Origin: an uncultured Oscillospiraceae bacterium
Lineage (GTDB): Bacteria > Bacillota > Clostridia > Oscillospirales > Oscillospiraceae
Direction of reading: 5' to 3'
NCBI GenBank assembly: GCA_947589225.1
Contig: CANQBC010000001.1
Location: 1-64,000, forward strand
DNA length: 64,000 nt
Shown here piece by piece: positions 8,248 through 16,496 of this stretch. Under the pieces are notes generated by a model. The model was not told where the DNA came from and ran no database searches. It worked only from the letters and a program-made list of their open reading frames with translations. Positions within the stretch are counted from its first letter, which is position 1, and every line of letters begins with the position of its first letter. The position numbers and the translations under genes are program-made.

Positions 8248-9571
8248 GGTTTGCCTCATTTCTCTCGGCTGTGCCAAGAACCTCATCGACTCCGAACAGA
8301 TGCTCTCGCTTCTGGACGGAGCCGGGTACGAGCTGACGGACGACCCCGGCGAGGCCGACGCGGCCATCGTCAACACCTGCGCCTTTATCGAGAGCGCCAA
8401 GAGCGAGGCCATTGAAAACATCCTGGCCATGGGGGAACTCAAAAAGACGGGAAAACTCAAAAAACTGGTGGTCGCCGGGTGCCTTGCCCAGCGGTACAAG
8501 GAGGAGCTTTTAGCGGAGATGCCGGAGATCGACGCGCTTCTGGGTACCGGCAGCGTCTCGGAGATCGTGAAGGCGCTTCAGGACGCCGGGGACAGAAAGC
8601 CGGAGCTTTTCGGGGACATCAACGCCCCCCTGGACGATGCCGGGCGCGTGGTCTCCACCGGGCCGGGCTGGGCGTACATCAAGATCGCCGAGGGCTGCTC
8701 CAACAACTGCGCCTACTGCGTTATCCCCTCCATCCGGGGGCGCTACCGCTCGCGGCCCATGGAGAACATCCTCTCCGAGGCGAAGGCCCTGGCGGAAACG
8801 GGCATCAAGGAGCTCATCGTGGTGGCCCAGGATCCCACCATGTACGGGATGGACCTCTATCACCGGCGGGCGCTGGCGGAGTTGACGCGGAAGCTGTGCC
8901 AAATCGACGGCGTGGAGTGGGTCCGGCTTCACTACCTCTACCCCGACGGGCTGACGGAGGAGCTTATCGATACCATCGCCTCGGAACCCAAGGTGCTGAA
9001 GTACCTGGACATCCCCATCCAGCACATCAACAACAAGATCTTGAAGGACATGAAGCGCCGGGGCACCGGGGACGACATCCGGGCGCTCCTGCCCAAGCTC
9101 CGGGAGCGCATACCGGGGCTTGTCCTGCGCACCAGCCTCATCACCGGCCTTCCCGGCGAGGGGGAGGCGGAGTTTGAGGAGCTGTGCGAATTCCTGCGGG
9201 AGGCGAAGATCGAGCGGGCCGGCGTTTTCCCCTTCTCCCCGGAGGAGGGAACCCCCGCCTTCGATATGCCCCATGTGGACTCCGCCGAGGCCGTGCGCCG
9301 GGCGGGCCTTGTGGAGGAGCTTCAGGCGGAGGTGATGGAGGCGTTCAACGCCTCCCGCGTCGGCTCCACCGTCCGCGTTTTGTGCGAGGGCTTTGACCGG
9401 GACGTGGGCCTCTACGTGGGCCGCAGCTTCGCCGAGAGCCCCGACGTGGACGGGTACATCTATTTCGGAAGCCCGGAGGAGTGCGTCCCCGGCGAGATGG
9501 TCGATGTGGTGATAAGAGGCGACTTGGACGGAGATCTGGCAGGCGAGGTCGTCGTCGCGGAACACGCTTAA
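8240..9571 (+). CDS. rimO: Ribosomal protein S12 methylthiotransferase RimO
   Basis: RimO is a radical-SAM enzyme that methylthiolates an Asp of ribosomal protein S12. The 443-aa product starts at ATG 8240, behind GGAAGGAATG and overlapping recX. The N-terminal UPF0004 domain carries the auxiliary cluster cysteines (C11 in SLGCAKN, one in NTCAF, one in AGCLAQRY). The radical-SAM motif CSNNCAYC lies at residues 153-160, and a TRAM domain lies at the C-terminus. The last 18 bases, encoding VAEHA and the stop, are part of a 204-bp tandem repeat that continues downstream. RimO rather than MiaB is preferred from the N-terminal SLGCAKNLIDSE signature. Confidence 0.95.
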   Translation: MSKVCLISLGCAKNLIDSEQMLSLLDGAGYELTDDPGEADAAIVNTCAFIESAKSEAIENILAMGELKKTGKLKKLVVAGCLAQRYKEELLAEMPEIDALLGTGSVSEIVKALQDAGDRKPELFGDINAPLDDAGRVVSTGPGWAYIKIAEGCSNNCAYCVIPSIRGRYRSRPMENILSEAKALAETGIKELIVVAQDPTMYGMDLYHRRALAELTRKLCQIDGVEWVRLHYLYPDGLTEELIDTIASEPKVLKYLDIPIQHINNKILKDMKRRGTGDDIRALLPKLRERIPGLVLRTSLITGLPGEGEAEFEELCEFLREAKIERAGVFPFSPEEGTPAFDMPHVDSAEAVRRAGLVEELQAEVMEAFNASRVGSTVRVLCEGFDRDVGLYVGRSFAESPDVDGYIYFGSPEECVPGEMVDVVIRGDLDGDLAGEVVVAEHA

Positions 9572-9958
9572 CCTCGCCCCATCGTCCTCACATGAGCCGC
9601 TTTACCTCAGGCTCCCTTTAGTCGCCTTCGGGCGCTGGCTCAGCTCGTCCTCTCCCCAACAGACCTTGTCTGTTGGGGACCCCATGTAGGGTTCAGGCGC
9701 TGTGTTCGCTCCTCCTCTCCCCACACGATTTTCAATCGTGCGGGGGCCCGTTTCATGGTCGCGGAACACGCTTAACCTCGCCCCATCGTCCTCACATGAG
9801 CCGCTTTACCTCAGGCTCCCTTTAGTCGCCTTCGGGCGCTGGCTCAGCTCGTCCTCTCCCCAACAGACCTTGTCTGTCGGGGATCCCATGTAGGACTCAG
9901 GCGCTGTGTTCGCTCCTCCTCTCCCCATACGATTTTCAATCGTGCGGGGGCCCCGTTT
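9554..9958. repeat. Two-copy 204-bp tandem repeat
   Basis: The sequence starting GTCGCGGAACACGCTTAACC occurs at 9554 and again at 9758, an exact 204-base offset, with few mismatches (for example GGGGACC against GGGGATC in the middle). Each copy holds hairpins CCCCAACAGA/TCTGTTGGGG (one mismatch in copy 2) and CCCCACACGATT/AATCGTGCGGGG. Copy 1 begins inside rimO, so copy 2 carries a second rimO tail. Parts of the unit recur at 60158-60268 and 29306-29341. No gene lies in the repeat. Confidence 0.9.
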
Positions 9959-9976
9959 GAAAGGAGATTTGAAAAA

Positions 9977-10519
9977 ATGAATTTACCCAATAAGCTGACT
10001 GTGCTTCGGATGCTCTTAGTGCCCGTGTTTATGGCGGTGCTGCTGCTTTGGAACCGCTGGGTGGCGCTGGGCATCTTCATCGTGGCGTCCCTCACGGACT
10101 TTGTGGACGGGAAGATCGCCCGTTCAAAGGGCCTCGTCACCAACTTTGGCAAGTTTATGGACCCTCTGGCGGACAAGCTCCTGGTGATTTCGGCCATGGT
10201 GATCTTCGTGGAGCAGGGGCGGATGCCCTCCTGGGTCTGCATGGTGGTCGTCGCCCGGGAGCTGGCCGTCTCCGGCCTTCGCATGGTGGCTGCCTCCGAG
10301 GGCGTCGTCATGGCCGCCGGCTGGAGCGGGAAGATCAAGACCGCTTGCACCATGGTGGGCCTGTGCGTCATGATGGTGCCCCAGGCGGCGGACATTGCCA
10401 TCGCGGGCTCCTTCACCGTGAATACCCTCATGTGGCTCGTGATCCTGGCCACCACCGTCGTCTCCGGCGTTGAATATTTCGCCAAAAACGGCTCGGTGCT
10501 GGTGAAGGGCGCGCTGTAA
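9977..10519 (+). CDS. pgsA: CDP-diacylglycerol--glycerol-3-phosphate 3-phosphatidyltransferase
   Basis: PgsA condenses CDP-diacylglycerol with glycerol-3-phosphate to form phosphatidylglycerol phosphate, the committed step of anionic phospholipid synthesis, in the cytoplasmic membrane. The 180-aa protein has the CDP-alcohol phosphotransferase signature DG-x2-AR-x8-G-x3-D-x3-D, visible from DGKIARSKG to DPLADK (about residues 38-60), and several hydrophobic helices. The RBS AAGGAG precedes ATG 9977. It follows the tandem repeat, so it may be separated transcriptionally from rimO by the repeat hairpins. Confidence 0.94.
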   Translation: MNLPNKLTVLRMLLVPVFMAVLLLWNRWVALGIFIVASLTDFVDGKIARSKGLVTNFGKFMDPLADKLLVISAMVIFVEQGRMPSWVCMVVVARELAVSGLRMVAASEGVVMAAGWSGKIKTACTMVGLCVMMVPQAADIAIAGSFTVNTLMWLVILATTVVSGVEYFAKNGSVLVKGAL

Positions 10520-10614
10520 GGGCCGCCGGGAGGCTTTCACGCGGGCGGCGCGGAGCGCCGCCTGGGCGTACAGAAAAAACTCCGGCGGCGGGGTGGATCC
10601 AGGCAAAATTTCTC

Positions 10615-10643
10615 TTGACGATTTTCACCCCATCTGCTACACT
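10615..10643 (+). promoter_or_regulatory. Sigma-A promoter of the cysE-cysS T-box operon
   Basis: TTGACG (10615-10620), a 17-base spacer and TACACT (10638-10643) lie just upstream of the T-box leader, giving a predicted start near 10650. Confidence 0.75.
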
Positions 10644-10649
10644 GACATA

Positions 10650-10890
10650 CAATGAAATACCGCGATGAACGGGAAGAGTAACGCCGGCAAGGTCACAGAG
10701 AGGGTGCGCATAGGCTGAAAGCGCGCCTGACGGAGCTTGCGTGAAGTGCGCCCGGGAGCGGGAGGGCAGGAAATGGCTCTCCGTGACGCCGCGTTAAGGC
10801 GGGGGCCGGTGTGAGCCGGCAAGTGATAAACGGGAGTGGAACCGCGCATCCGCGCCTCCCATGGGTCGACCCATGGGAGGTTTTTGTTTT
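10650..10890 (+). promoter_or_regulatory. tRNA-Cys T-box riboswitch
   Basis: The leader carries the T-box hallmarks: a Stem I region with AGAGAGGGTG, the motif GTGAAGTGCGCCCGGGAG placing a TGC (Cys) specifier at 10747-10749, and the antiterminator box GGGAGTGGAACCGCGC. Its TGGA (10837-10840) would pair with a UCCA tRNA end; U as discriminator fits tRNA-Cys. A terminator hairpin follows. Uncharged tRNA-Cys should stabilise the antiterminator and switch on cysE and cysS. The specifier was assigned by eye, and both downstream genes match it. Confidence 0.9.
10855..10885 (+). terminator. T-box regulated terminator
   Basis: A perfect palindrome CCTCCCATGGGTC/GACCCATGGGAGG (10855-10880) is followed by TTTTTG. 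Its left arm overlaps the 3' part of the antiterminator, as expected for T-box switching. Confidence 0.88.
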
Positions 10891-10911
10891 GCCCCGGAAA
10901 GGAACTTTGAA

Positions 10912-11556
10912 ATGTTTGAAAAGACCCGAGAGACAATTGAAGCCTACAAGGCCCGGGATCCGGCGGCCCGATCGGCCTTTGAGATCCTGATGCTCTACCC
11001 CGGCCCCCGGGCCGAGCGGGCATATCGCAGGGCGCACTGGTGGTGGGTTCACGGACACCCGACCATCGCCCGCATGATATCCGAGCGCGCCAAGCGCCGC
11101 ACGGGCATTGAGATACACCCCGGGGCGACGATAGGCAGGAGACTGGTCATCGACCACGGTACCGGCATCGTCATCGGCGAGACCGCCGAGCTCGGCGACG
11201 ACGTCCTCCTCTACCAGGGCGTCACCCTGGGCGGCACCGGCAAGGATCACGGGAAAAGACATCCCACCGTCGGAAACAACGTGCTTATCGGCGCGGGGGC
11301 GAAGCTCCTCGGCCCCTTCACGGTGGGGGACAACGCCCGCATCGCCGCGGGCGCCGTGGTGCTCTCCGCCGTCCCGCCCGACTCCACCGCCGTGGGCGTC
11401 CCCGCCCGCGTGGTGCGCATCGCCGGCGAGAGGGTAAACTACGCCGGAGAGATCGACCAGATAAGCGTAACCGACCCGGTGAAGGCTGAGCTCTGCGCCC
11501 TCCGCGCCCGCGTCGACGAGCTGTCACAGCAGATAAAAACTCAAAAAGGAGAGTAA
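10912..11556 (+). CDS. cysE: Serine O-acetyltransferase
   Basis: CysE acetylates L-serine with acetyl-CoA to O-acetylserine, the precursor for cysteine. The 214-aa product starts at ATG 10912 with GGAAAGGA upstream. The in-frame ATG at 10861 lies inside the terminator stem and is unlikely. Helical N-terminus about 1-60, then left-handed beta-helix hexapeptide repeats including IHPGATIGRRLVIDHGTG and VTLGGTGKDHGKRHPTVG with the catalytic His residues. It is the first gene of the T-box-controlled unit, 3 bases upstream of cysS, coupling cysteine synthesis to tRNA-Cys charging. Confidence 0.95.
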   Translation: MFEKTRETIEAYKARDPAARSAFEILMLYPGPRAERAYRRAHWWWVHGHPTIARMISERAKRRTGIEIHPGATIGRRLVIDHGTGIVIGETAELGDDVLLYQGVTLGGTGKDHGKRHPTVGNNVLIGAGAKLLGPFTVGDNARIAAGAVVLSAVPPDSTAVGVPARVVRIAGERVNYAGEIDQISVTDPVKAELCALRARVDELSQQIKTQKGE

Positions 11557-11559
11557 AAT

Positions 11560-13011
11560 ATGTACCTCTATAACTCAGCGACCCGTAAAAAGGAGCTTTT
11601 TAAGACCCATATTCCCGGACATGTGGAGATGTACACCTGCGGTCCCACCGTCTACCACTTTGCCCACATCGGCAATCTGCGCTCCTACATCATGGAGGAC
11701 GCTCTGGAAAAATTCCTCAGGTACGAGGGCTACGACGTGAACCGCGTCATGAACATCACCGACGTGGGCCACCTCTCCTCCGACGCCGACACCGGCGAGG
11801 ACAAGATGCTCAAGGGCGCGCGCCGTGAGCACAAAACCGTCATGGAGATCGCCAAATTCTATACCGACGCCTTCTTTGACGACTGCCGGAAGCTGAACAT
11901 CAAGACCCCGGACACCGTACAGCCCGCCACCGGGCTCATTCCGGAGTTTATAAAGATGGTTGAGGGCCTTCTGGACAAGGGCTTTGCCTACATCGCGGGG
12001 GGCAATGTCTACTTCGACACCTCGAAGCTTGAACGCTACCACATCTTCTTTGACCATGACGAGGAGGATCTTGCCGTGGGCGTCCGGGAGGGTGTGGAGG
12101 AGGACCTGAGCAAGCGGAACAAAAATGATTTTGTCCTCTGGTTCACCAAGTCCAAATTTGAGGATCAGGCCCTCAAGTGGGACTCCCCCTGGGGCGTGGG
12201 CTACCCCGGCTGGCACATCGAGTGCTCCGCCATCTCCCTCAAATATAACGGGGAGTACCTGGACCTCCACTGCGGCGGCATCGACAACGCCTTCCCCCAC
12301 CACACCAACGAGATCGCCCAGTCGGAGAGCTACCTGGGCCACCCCTGGTGCCCCTGGTGGTTCCATGTCCACCACCTGAACACGGGCGACGGCAAGATGT
12401 CCAAGTCCAAAGGCGAGTTTCTGACCGTCTCCCTCCTGGAGGAGAAGGGGTACGACCCCCTGGCCTACCGCTTCTTCTGCCTCCAGAGCCACTACCGCAA
12501 GGCCCTGGTGTTCACCTGGGAGAACCTGGACAACGCCCAGGGCGCGTACCGCAAGCTTATCGCCCGCGTGGCGGCGCTCCGCCCCGGCGACGGCCCGGTG
12601 GACGAGGCCGCGGTGGCGGCGCAGCGGGAGAAATTCAAGGGGGCCGTGGGCAACGACCTCAACACCTCCCTGGGGGTCACGGCGGTCTACGACGCTTTGA
12701 AGCTGGCGGTGAACGACGCCACGAAGCTTGCGGTGCTGGACGACTTTGACCGCGTTCTGAGCCTGGATCTCACGGCCAAGGCCGCGAAGAAGCGGGAGGA
12801 GGATGCGCTCCTTGCCGCCCGCGCGAAGGACGAGGCGGGCTTCACCGTCACCGGCGAGGGGGATCCCGAGATCGACGCGCTGGTTTTGAAGCGGGCCGAG
12901 GCCAAGAAGGCCAGGAATTTCGCCGAGGCCGACCGCATCCGCGACGAGCTGAAGCGCATTGGCGTCGAGCTCACCGACGTCCCCGGCGGCGTCGTGTGGA
13001 AAAGGATATGA
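11560..13011 (+). CDS. cysS: Cysteinyl-tRNA synthetase
   Basis: CysS charges tRNA-Cys with cysteine. The 483-aa class I synthetase shows the zinc-ligand Cys in TCGPTVY, the HIGH-type motif [18 protein letters not shown], the His-rich HHTNEIAQ and the KMSKS motif [10 protein letters not shown]-terminal DALR/anticodon-binding region follows. AAAGGAGAG precedes ATG 11560. It is cotranscribed with cysE under the Cys T-box, and a strong terminator follows at 13021-13048. Confidence 0.97.
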   Translation: MYLYNSATRKKELFKTHIPGHVEMYTCGPTVYHFAHIGNLRSYIMEDALEKFLRYEGYDVNRVMNITDVGHLSSDADTGEDKMLKGARREHKTVMEIAKFYTDAFFDDCRKLNIKTPDTVQPATGLIPEFIKMVEGLLDKGFAYIAGGNVYFDTSKLERYHIFFDHDEEDLAVGVREGVEEDLSKRNKNDFVLWFTKSKFEDQALKWDSPWGVGYPGWHIECSAISLKYNGEYLDLHCGGIDNAFPHHTNEIAQSESYLGHPWCPWWFHVHHLNTGDGKMSKSKGEFLTVSLLEEKGYDPLAYRFFCLQSHYRKALVFTWENLDNAQGAYRKLIARVAALRPGDGPVDEAAVAAQREKFKGAVGNDLNTSLGVTAVYDALKLAVNDATKLAVLDDFDRVLSLDLTAKAAKKREEDALLAARAKDEAGFTVTGEGDPEIDALVLKRAEAKKARNFAEADRIRDELKRIGVELTDVPGGVVWKRI

Positions 13012-13020
13012 GCTTTTCAC

Positions 13021-13048
13021 GCTCCTCTCTTTTGAGAGGGGCTTTTTT
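13021..13048 (+). terminator. Intrinsic terminator after cysS
   Basis: Hairpin CCTCTC-TTTT-GAGAGG (13024-13039), extended by GC pairs, followed by GGCTTTTTT. Confidence 0.85.
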
Positions 13049-13207
13049 GTGACGTCCGCGCATTTTCGGTGAGTATGGTGAGGATCCTCGTAAAAAAGAG
13101 AAGGAAGGCGACGCGTTGGAGGACGGGCGGGCCGCTGTCGAGACACAGGCAAAATACGGCGCCTACCGCCGTGTCCGCGCCAATTTTATCTTTTCTTCCT
13201 CTTGTTC

Positions 13208-13237
13208 TTTACATTTCCGCCCCAAAGGTGGTAAAAT
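13208..13237 (+). promoter_or_regulatory. Sigma-A promoter of polA-rimI-tsaD
   Basis: TTTACA (13208-13213), an 18-base spacer ending in TGG, and TAAAAT (13232-13237) form an extended -10 promoter with a start near 13244. The stretch 13049-13207 between the cysS terminator and this promoter shows no gene. Confidence 0.65.
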
Positions 13238-13241
13238 ATAA

Positions 13242-13373
13242 AGGTTATTACTCTGGCGATTCAATAACCACGGGAGTAATATTGGCCGAGTCTTGCGGCT
13301 GCCGCGCAGCGGCGAGCAAAACGGCCCTTAAAACTGTTATTAAATCGGCAAATTAAATTGCCGATTTAATAAC
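13242..13373 (+). promoter_or_regulatory. Hairpin-rich polA leader
   Basis: A perfect 16-bp inverted repeat, GTTATTAAATCGGCAA (13336-13351) and its complement (13358-13373) around a 6-base loop, ends 4 bases before the polA Shine-Dalgarno. Upstream, GGTTATT (13242-13248) can pair with AATAACC, and ATTACTC with GAGTAAT, sharing bases and so mutually exclusive. A GC-rich hairpin lies between them. There is no poly-U after the last stem, so control of ribosome access or RNA stability is more likely than termination. Function is inferred. Confidence 0.45.
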
Positions 13374-13390
13374 AACAAGAGGTGATACAC

Positions 13391-16054
13391 ATGAAGCTTG
13401 TGGTGCTTGACGGCAACAGCATAGTGAACCGGGCGTTTTTCGGGGTCCGGCTGCTGACTGCCTCCGACGGGACGCCCACCAACGCCGTTTTTGGGTTTAT
13501 CAGCATCCTCCGCCGAATTCTCTCCGAGGAGAGGCCGGACGCGGTGTGCGTCACCTTTGATCTGCCGGAACCCACCTTCCGGCACCTCAAATATGACGGC
13601 TACAAGGCCACCCGTCACAAAATGCCGGAGGAGCTTGCCGCCCAGATGCCCATTTTGAAGGATACCCTGGACGCCATGAATATCCGCCGCTATGAGCTGG
13701 CCGGCTGGGAGGCCGACGATCTTTTGGGTACCATCGCCTCAAGGTGCGCCGCCTCCGGCTGGGAGTGTGTGGTCTGCACCGGCGACCGGGACAGCCTCCA
13801 GCTGGTGTCCGACACCACCACCGTGGATCTCATCACCACCAGTAAGGGCCAGACCAACACGAAACGAGTCACCCCTGAGGTGTTCCGTGCCGATTACGGC
13901 TTTGATCCCGTCCACATGATCGACCTGAAGGCCCTGATGGGCGACGCCTCCGACAACATCCCCGGCGTCCGGGGCGTGGGGGAAAAGACCGCCATGGGCC
14001 TTGTGCGGCTCTACGGCGACGTGGAGCACCTCTATGACCACATGCCGGACATCTGTCAGGCGCCGGAGAGGCCCGCAAGCCCTTCCCTCATAAAAAAGCT
14101 TGACGAGGGGAGGGAGATGGCCGCTTTGTCCCGCGACCTTGCCACCATCCGCTGCGATGCGCCGCTGGAGTTTACCCCGGAGGAGAACAGGATAAAGCCC
14201 GTGGACAACGACCGGCTCTACGAGATCTTCACCCGCCTTGAGTTCAGAAAGCTCATCGAGACCTATAAGCTCACCTCACCGGCTGTCGCCGGGGAGGAGA
14301 CGCCCATGGAGTTTTCGGGGGAGTGCGTCTCGGTGACCGTGACGGACGGGGACTCTCTGGAGGAGTTCAAAAAAGCCCTCTGCGCGGGCACCGCATGCGT
14401 GCGGTTTTCCTCCGACGGGGCACTATGTGCCGTAAGCATGGACAGCGACGGCCCCGAGGGCCTGGGCTTCCTCCTTGGCGAGGATTCCCCCGTCTTTCGT
14501 CCGGCGCTGGAGGCCCTCTGCGCGCCGGAGGTCAAAAAGATCGGCCACGACATCAAGGACACCCTCCGTATGCTGGGTTTCATGGGCCTTCCCATGGAGG
14601 GCTGGGTCTTTGACTCCGCCGTCGCCGCCTACCTTCTGGATCCCACCGCCAGCCGGTACGAGCTGGGGGAGCTTACGCGGCGGTACTGCGGCTTTACCGT
14701 CATGGACGGCGCCGACGAGGACGGGCAGTTCTCCCTTCTTGACGACGGGGTGAAGCTCTCCGGGCGGCTTCTCTCCGAGGCCGCCGCCGTGGCATGCCTG
14801 CGGGAGCGGCTGACAGGAAAGCTTGAGGAGAACGGCCTTGCCTGGCTTTTTGAGAACGTCGAGATGCCCCTGTGCCCCGTGCTTGCCAGAATGGAGCTCG
14901 AGGGCTTTCTGGTGGATGAAAAGGCCCTTTCGAATCTCGGAAAGACGCTCTCCACTCAGATAAGCGCGCTTACAGATGAGATCTACGCCCTCGCCGGCAC
15001 GAAATTCAACATAAACTCCCCCAAACAGCTGGGAGAGATCCTGTTCGACAAGTTCCTGCTTCCCGCGCCGAAAAAGACCCGGACGGGGTATTCCACGAGC
15101 GCGGACGTTCTGGAAAAGCTCCGGCCCATGCACCCCATCGTGGGGAAGGTGCTGGAGTTCCGGGAGCTTTCAAAGCTCAAATCCACGTACGCCGACGGCC
15201 TTTCCAAGGTCATCGGCCCGGACGGGCGGATCCACACGAATTTTCAGATGACCGTCACCGCCACGGGACGCCTCAGCTCCACGGAGCCGAATCTTCAGAA
15301 CATCCCCGTCCGGCGGGAGCTGGGGGGCGAGATCAGGAAGATGTTCGTCGCCCCGGAGGGCCGCGCGCTGGTGGACGCCGACTACAGCCAGATCGAGCTT
15401 CGCATCCTGGCCCACATCTCCGGGGACGAGAACATGAAAAACGCCTTCCTGGCCGACGAGGACATCCACCGCTCCACCGCCGCCCAGGTGCTGGGTATCG
15501 CGCCGGAGGAGGTCACCGCCGAGCAGCGCCGTCACGCCAAGGCGGTCAACTTCGGCATCGTCTACGGCATCTCCGCGTTCTCCCTGGCCGAGGACATCGG
15601 CGTCTCCGTGGCCGAGGCCCGGGCGTATATAAACACCTATATGTCCACCTATAAGGGCGTTGCCGCGTATATGGAGCGGGTCATCGCCGAGGCGAAGGAG
15701 ACCGGCGTAGCCAGGACGATTTACGGGCGGCTGCGCCCCATGCCGGAGCTGAAGGCGTCCAATTTCACCGTCCGCTCCTTCGGGGAGCGGGTGGCCCGGA
15801 ATATGCCCATCCAGGGCGCCGCGGCGGACATCATGAAGATCGCCATGATAAACGTGGATCGGGCGCTGCGGGAGTCGGGCCTTGACGCCAAGCTCCTGCT
15901 GCAGGTTCACGACGAGCTCATTGTGGAGTGCGCGGAGAAGGACATTGAAACTGTCAGAGAGCTTATCCGGCGGGAGATGGAGGGCGCGGCGTCGCTCTCC
16001 GTCCCCCTGACCGTGGAGGCCCACGCCGGCCGGAATTGGTACGAGGCGAAATGA
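13391..16054 (+). CDS. polA: DNA polymerase I
   Basis: Pol I fills gaps and removes RNA primers during replication and repair. The 887-aa product starts at ATG 13391 (AGAGGTG at 13378-13384). Domains: 5'-3' nuclease (about 1-290, with DGNSIVNRAFFG and GWEADDLLGT), a 3'-5' exonuclease-fold domain (about 310-470) and a family A polymerase (about 480-887) with DYSQIELRILAH (motif A), the O-helix RRHAKAVNFGIVYG and QVHDELIVE (motif C). In the middle domain the FDTET-type Asp/Glu pair of E. coli appears replaced by FSSDG, so proofreading is probably lost, as in Bacillus and Thermus enzymes. The 3' end overlaps rimI by 4 bases. Confidence 0.96.
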   Translation: MKLVVLDGNSIVNRAFFGVRLLTASDGTPTNAVFGFISILRRILSEERPDAVCVTFDLPEPTFRHLKYDGYKATRHKMPEELAAQMPILKDTLDAMNIRRYELAGWEADDLLGTIASRCAASGWECVVCTGDRDSLQLVSDTTTVDLITTSKGQTNTKRVTPEVFRADYGFDPVHMIDLKALMGDASDNIPGVRGVGEKTAMGLVRLYGDVEHLYDHMPDICQAPERPASPSLIKKLDEGREMAALSRDLATIRCDAPLEFTPEENRIKPVDNDRLYEIFTRLEFRKLIETYKLTSPAVAGEETPMEFSGECVSVTVTDGDSLEEFKKALCAGTACVRFSSDGALCAVSMDSDGPEGLGFLLGEDSPVFRPALEALCAPEVKKIGHDIKDTLRMLGFMGLPMEGWVFDSAVAAYLLDPTASRYELGELTRRYCGFTVMDGADEDGQFSLLDDGVKLSGRLLSEAAAVACLRERLTGKLEENGLAWLFENVEMPLCPVLARMELEGFLVDEKALSNLGKTLSTQISALTDEIYALAGTKFNINSPKQLGEILFDKFLLPAPKKTRTGYSTSADVLEKLRPMHPIVGKVLEFRELSKLKSTYADGLSKVIGPDGRIHTNFQMTVTATGRLSSTEPNLQNIPVRRELGGEIRKMFVAPEGRALVDADYSQIELRILAHISGDENMKNAFLADEDIHRSTAAQVLGIAPEEVTAEQRRHAKAVNFGIVYGISAFSLAEDIGVSVAEARAYINTYMSTYKGVAAYMERVIAEAKETGVARTIYGRLRPMPELKASNFTVRSFGERVARNMPIQGAAADIMKIAMINVDRALRESGLDAKLLLQVHDELIVECAEKDIETVRELIRREMEGAASLSVPLTVEAHAGRNWYEAK

Positions 16055-16485
16055 GAATTGTAAACGCCACGGAACGCCACCTGGACGGCATCATGGACAT
16101 TGAGACCCGCAGTTTCACCGACGCCTGGTCCAGGGAGGGTGTCGCGGATTACCTGGACGCGCCGGACGGGGAGCTGCTGGTCATGGAGGACGGGGACGAG
16201 GCGGTGGGCTTTGCCATCTACCACGTCTCCTTTGAGGACGCGGAGCTCTACAACCTGGCCGTCCGCCCGGACTGCCGCCGCCGAGGCGCGGGCAGGGCGC
16301 TGCTCAACGCCGCGCTGGAGGGCGCGGCCTCGCGGGGCGCACGGCGGATGTTCCTGGAGGTGCGCCGCTCCAACGACGCCGCCAGGGCCCTCTACAAGTC
16401 CGCCGGCTTCGCCGTCTGCGGCGTGAGAAGAAACTACTACGACTCCCCCCGCGAGGACGCCGTACTGATGGATTTTACACTTTGA
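16051..16485 (+). CDS. rimI: Ribosomal-protein-alanine N-acetyltransferase RimI
   Basis: A 144-aa GNAT enzyme expected to acetylate the N-terminal alanine of ribosomal protein S18 using acetyl-CoA. The ATG at 16051 overlaps the polA stop (ATGA). The GNAT core includes the acetyl-CoA loop region RPDCRRRGAGRALLNAAL and the C-terminal LEVRRSNDAARALYKSAGF typical of RimI. Being directly upstream of tsaD matches the common tsaB-rimI-tsaD order, although tsaB is absent at this site. Confidence 0.9.
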   Translation: MRIVNATERHLDGIMDIETRSFTDAWSREGVADYLDAPDGELLVMEDGDEAVGFAIYHVSFEDAELYNLAVRPDCRRRGAGRALLNAALEGAASRGARRMFLEVRRSNDAARALYKSAGFAVCGVRRNYYDSPREDAVLMDFTL

Positions 16486-16496
16486 CGGAGAAAGAA

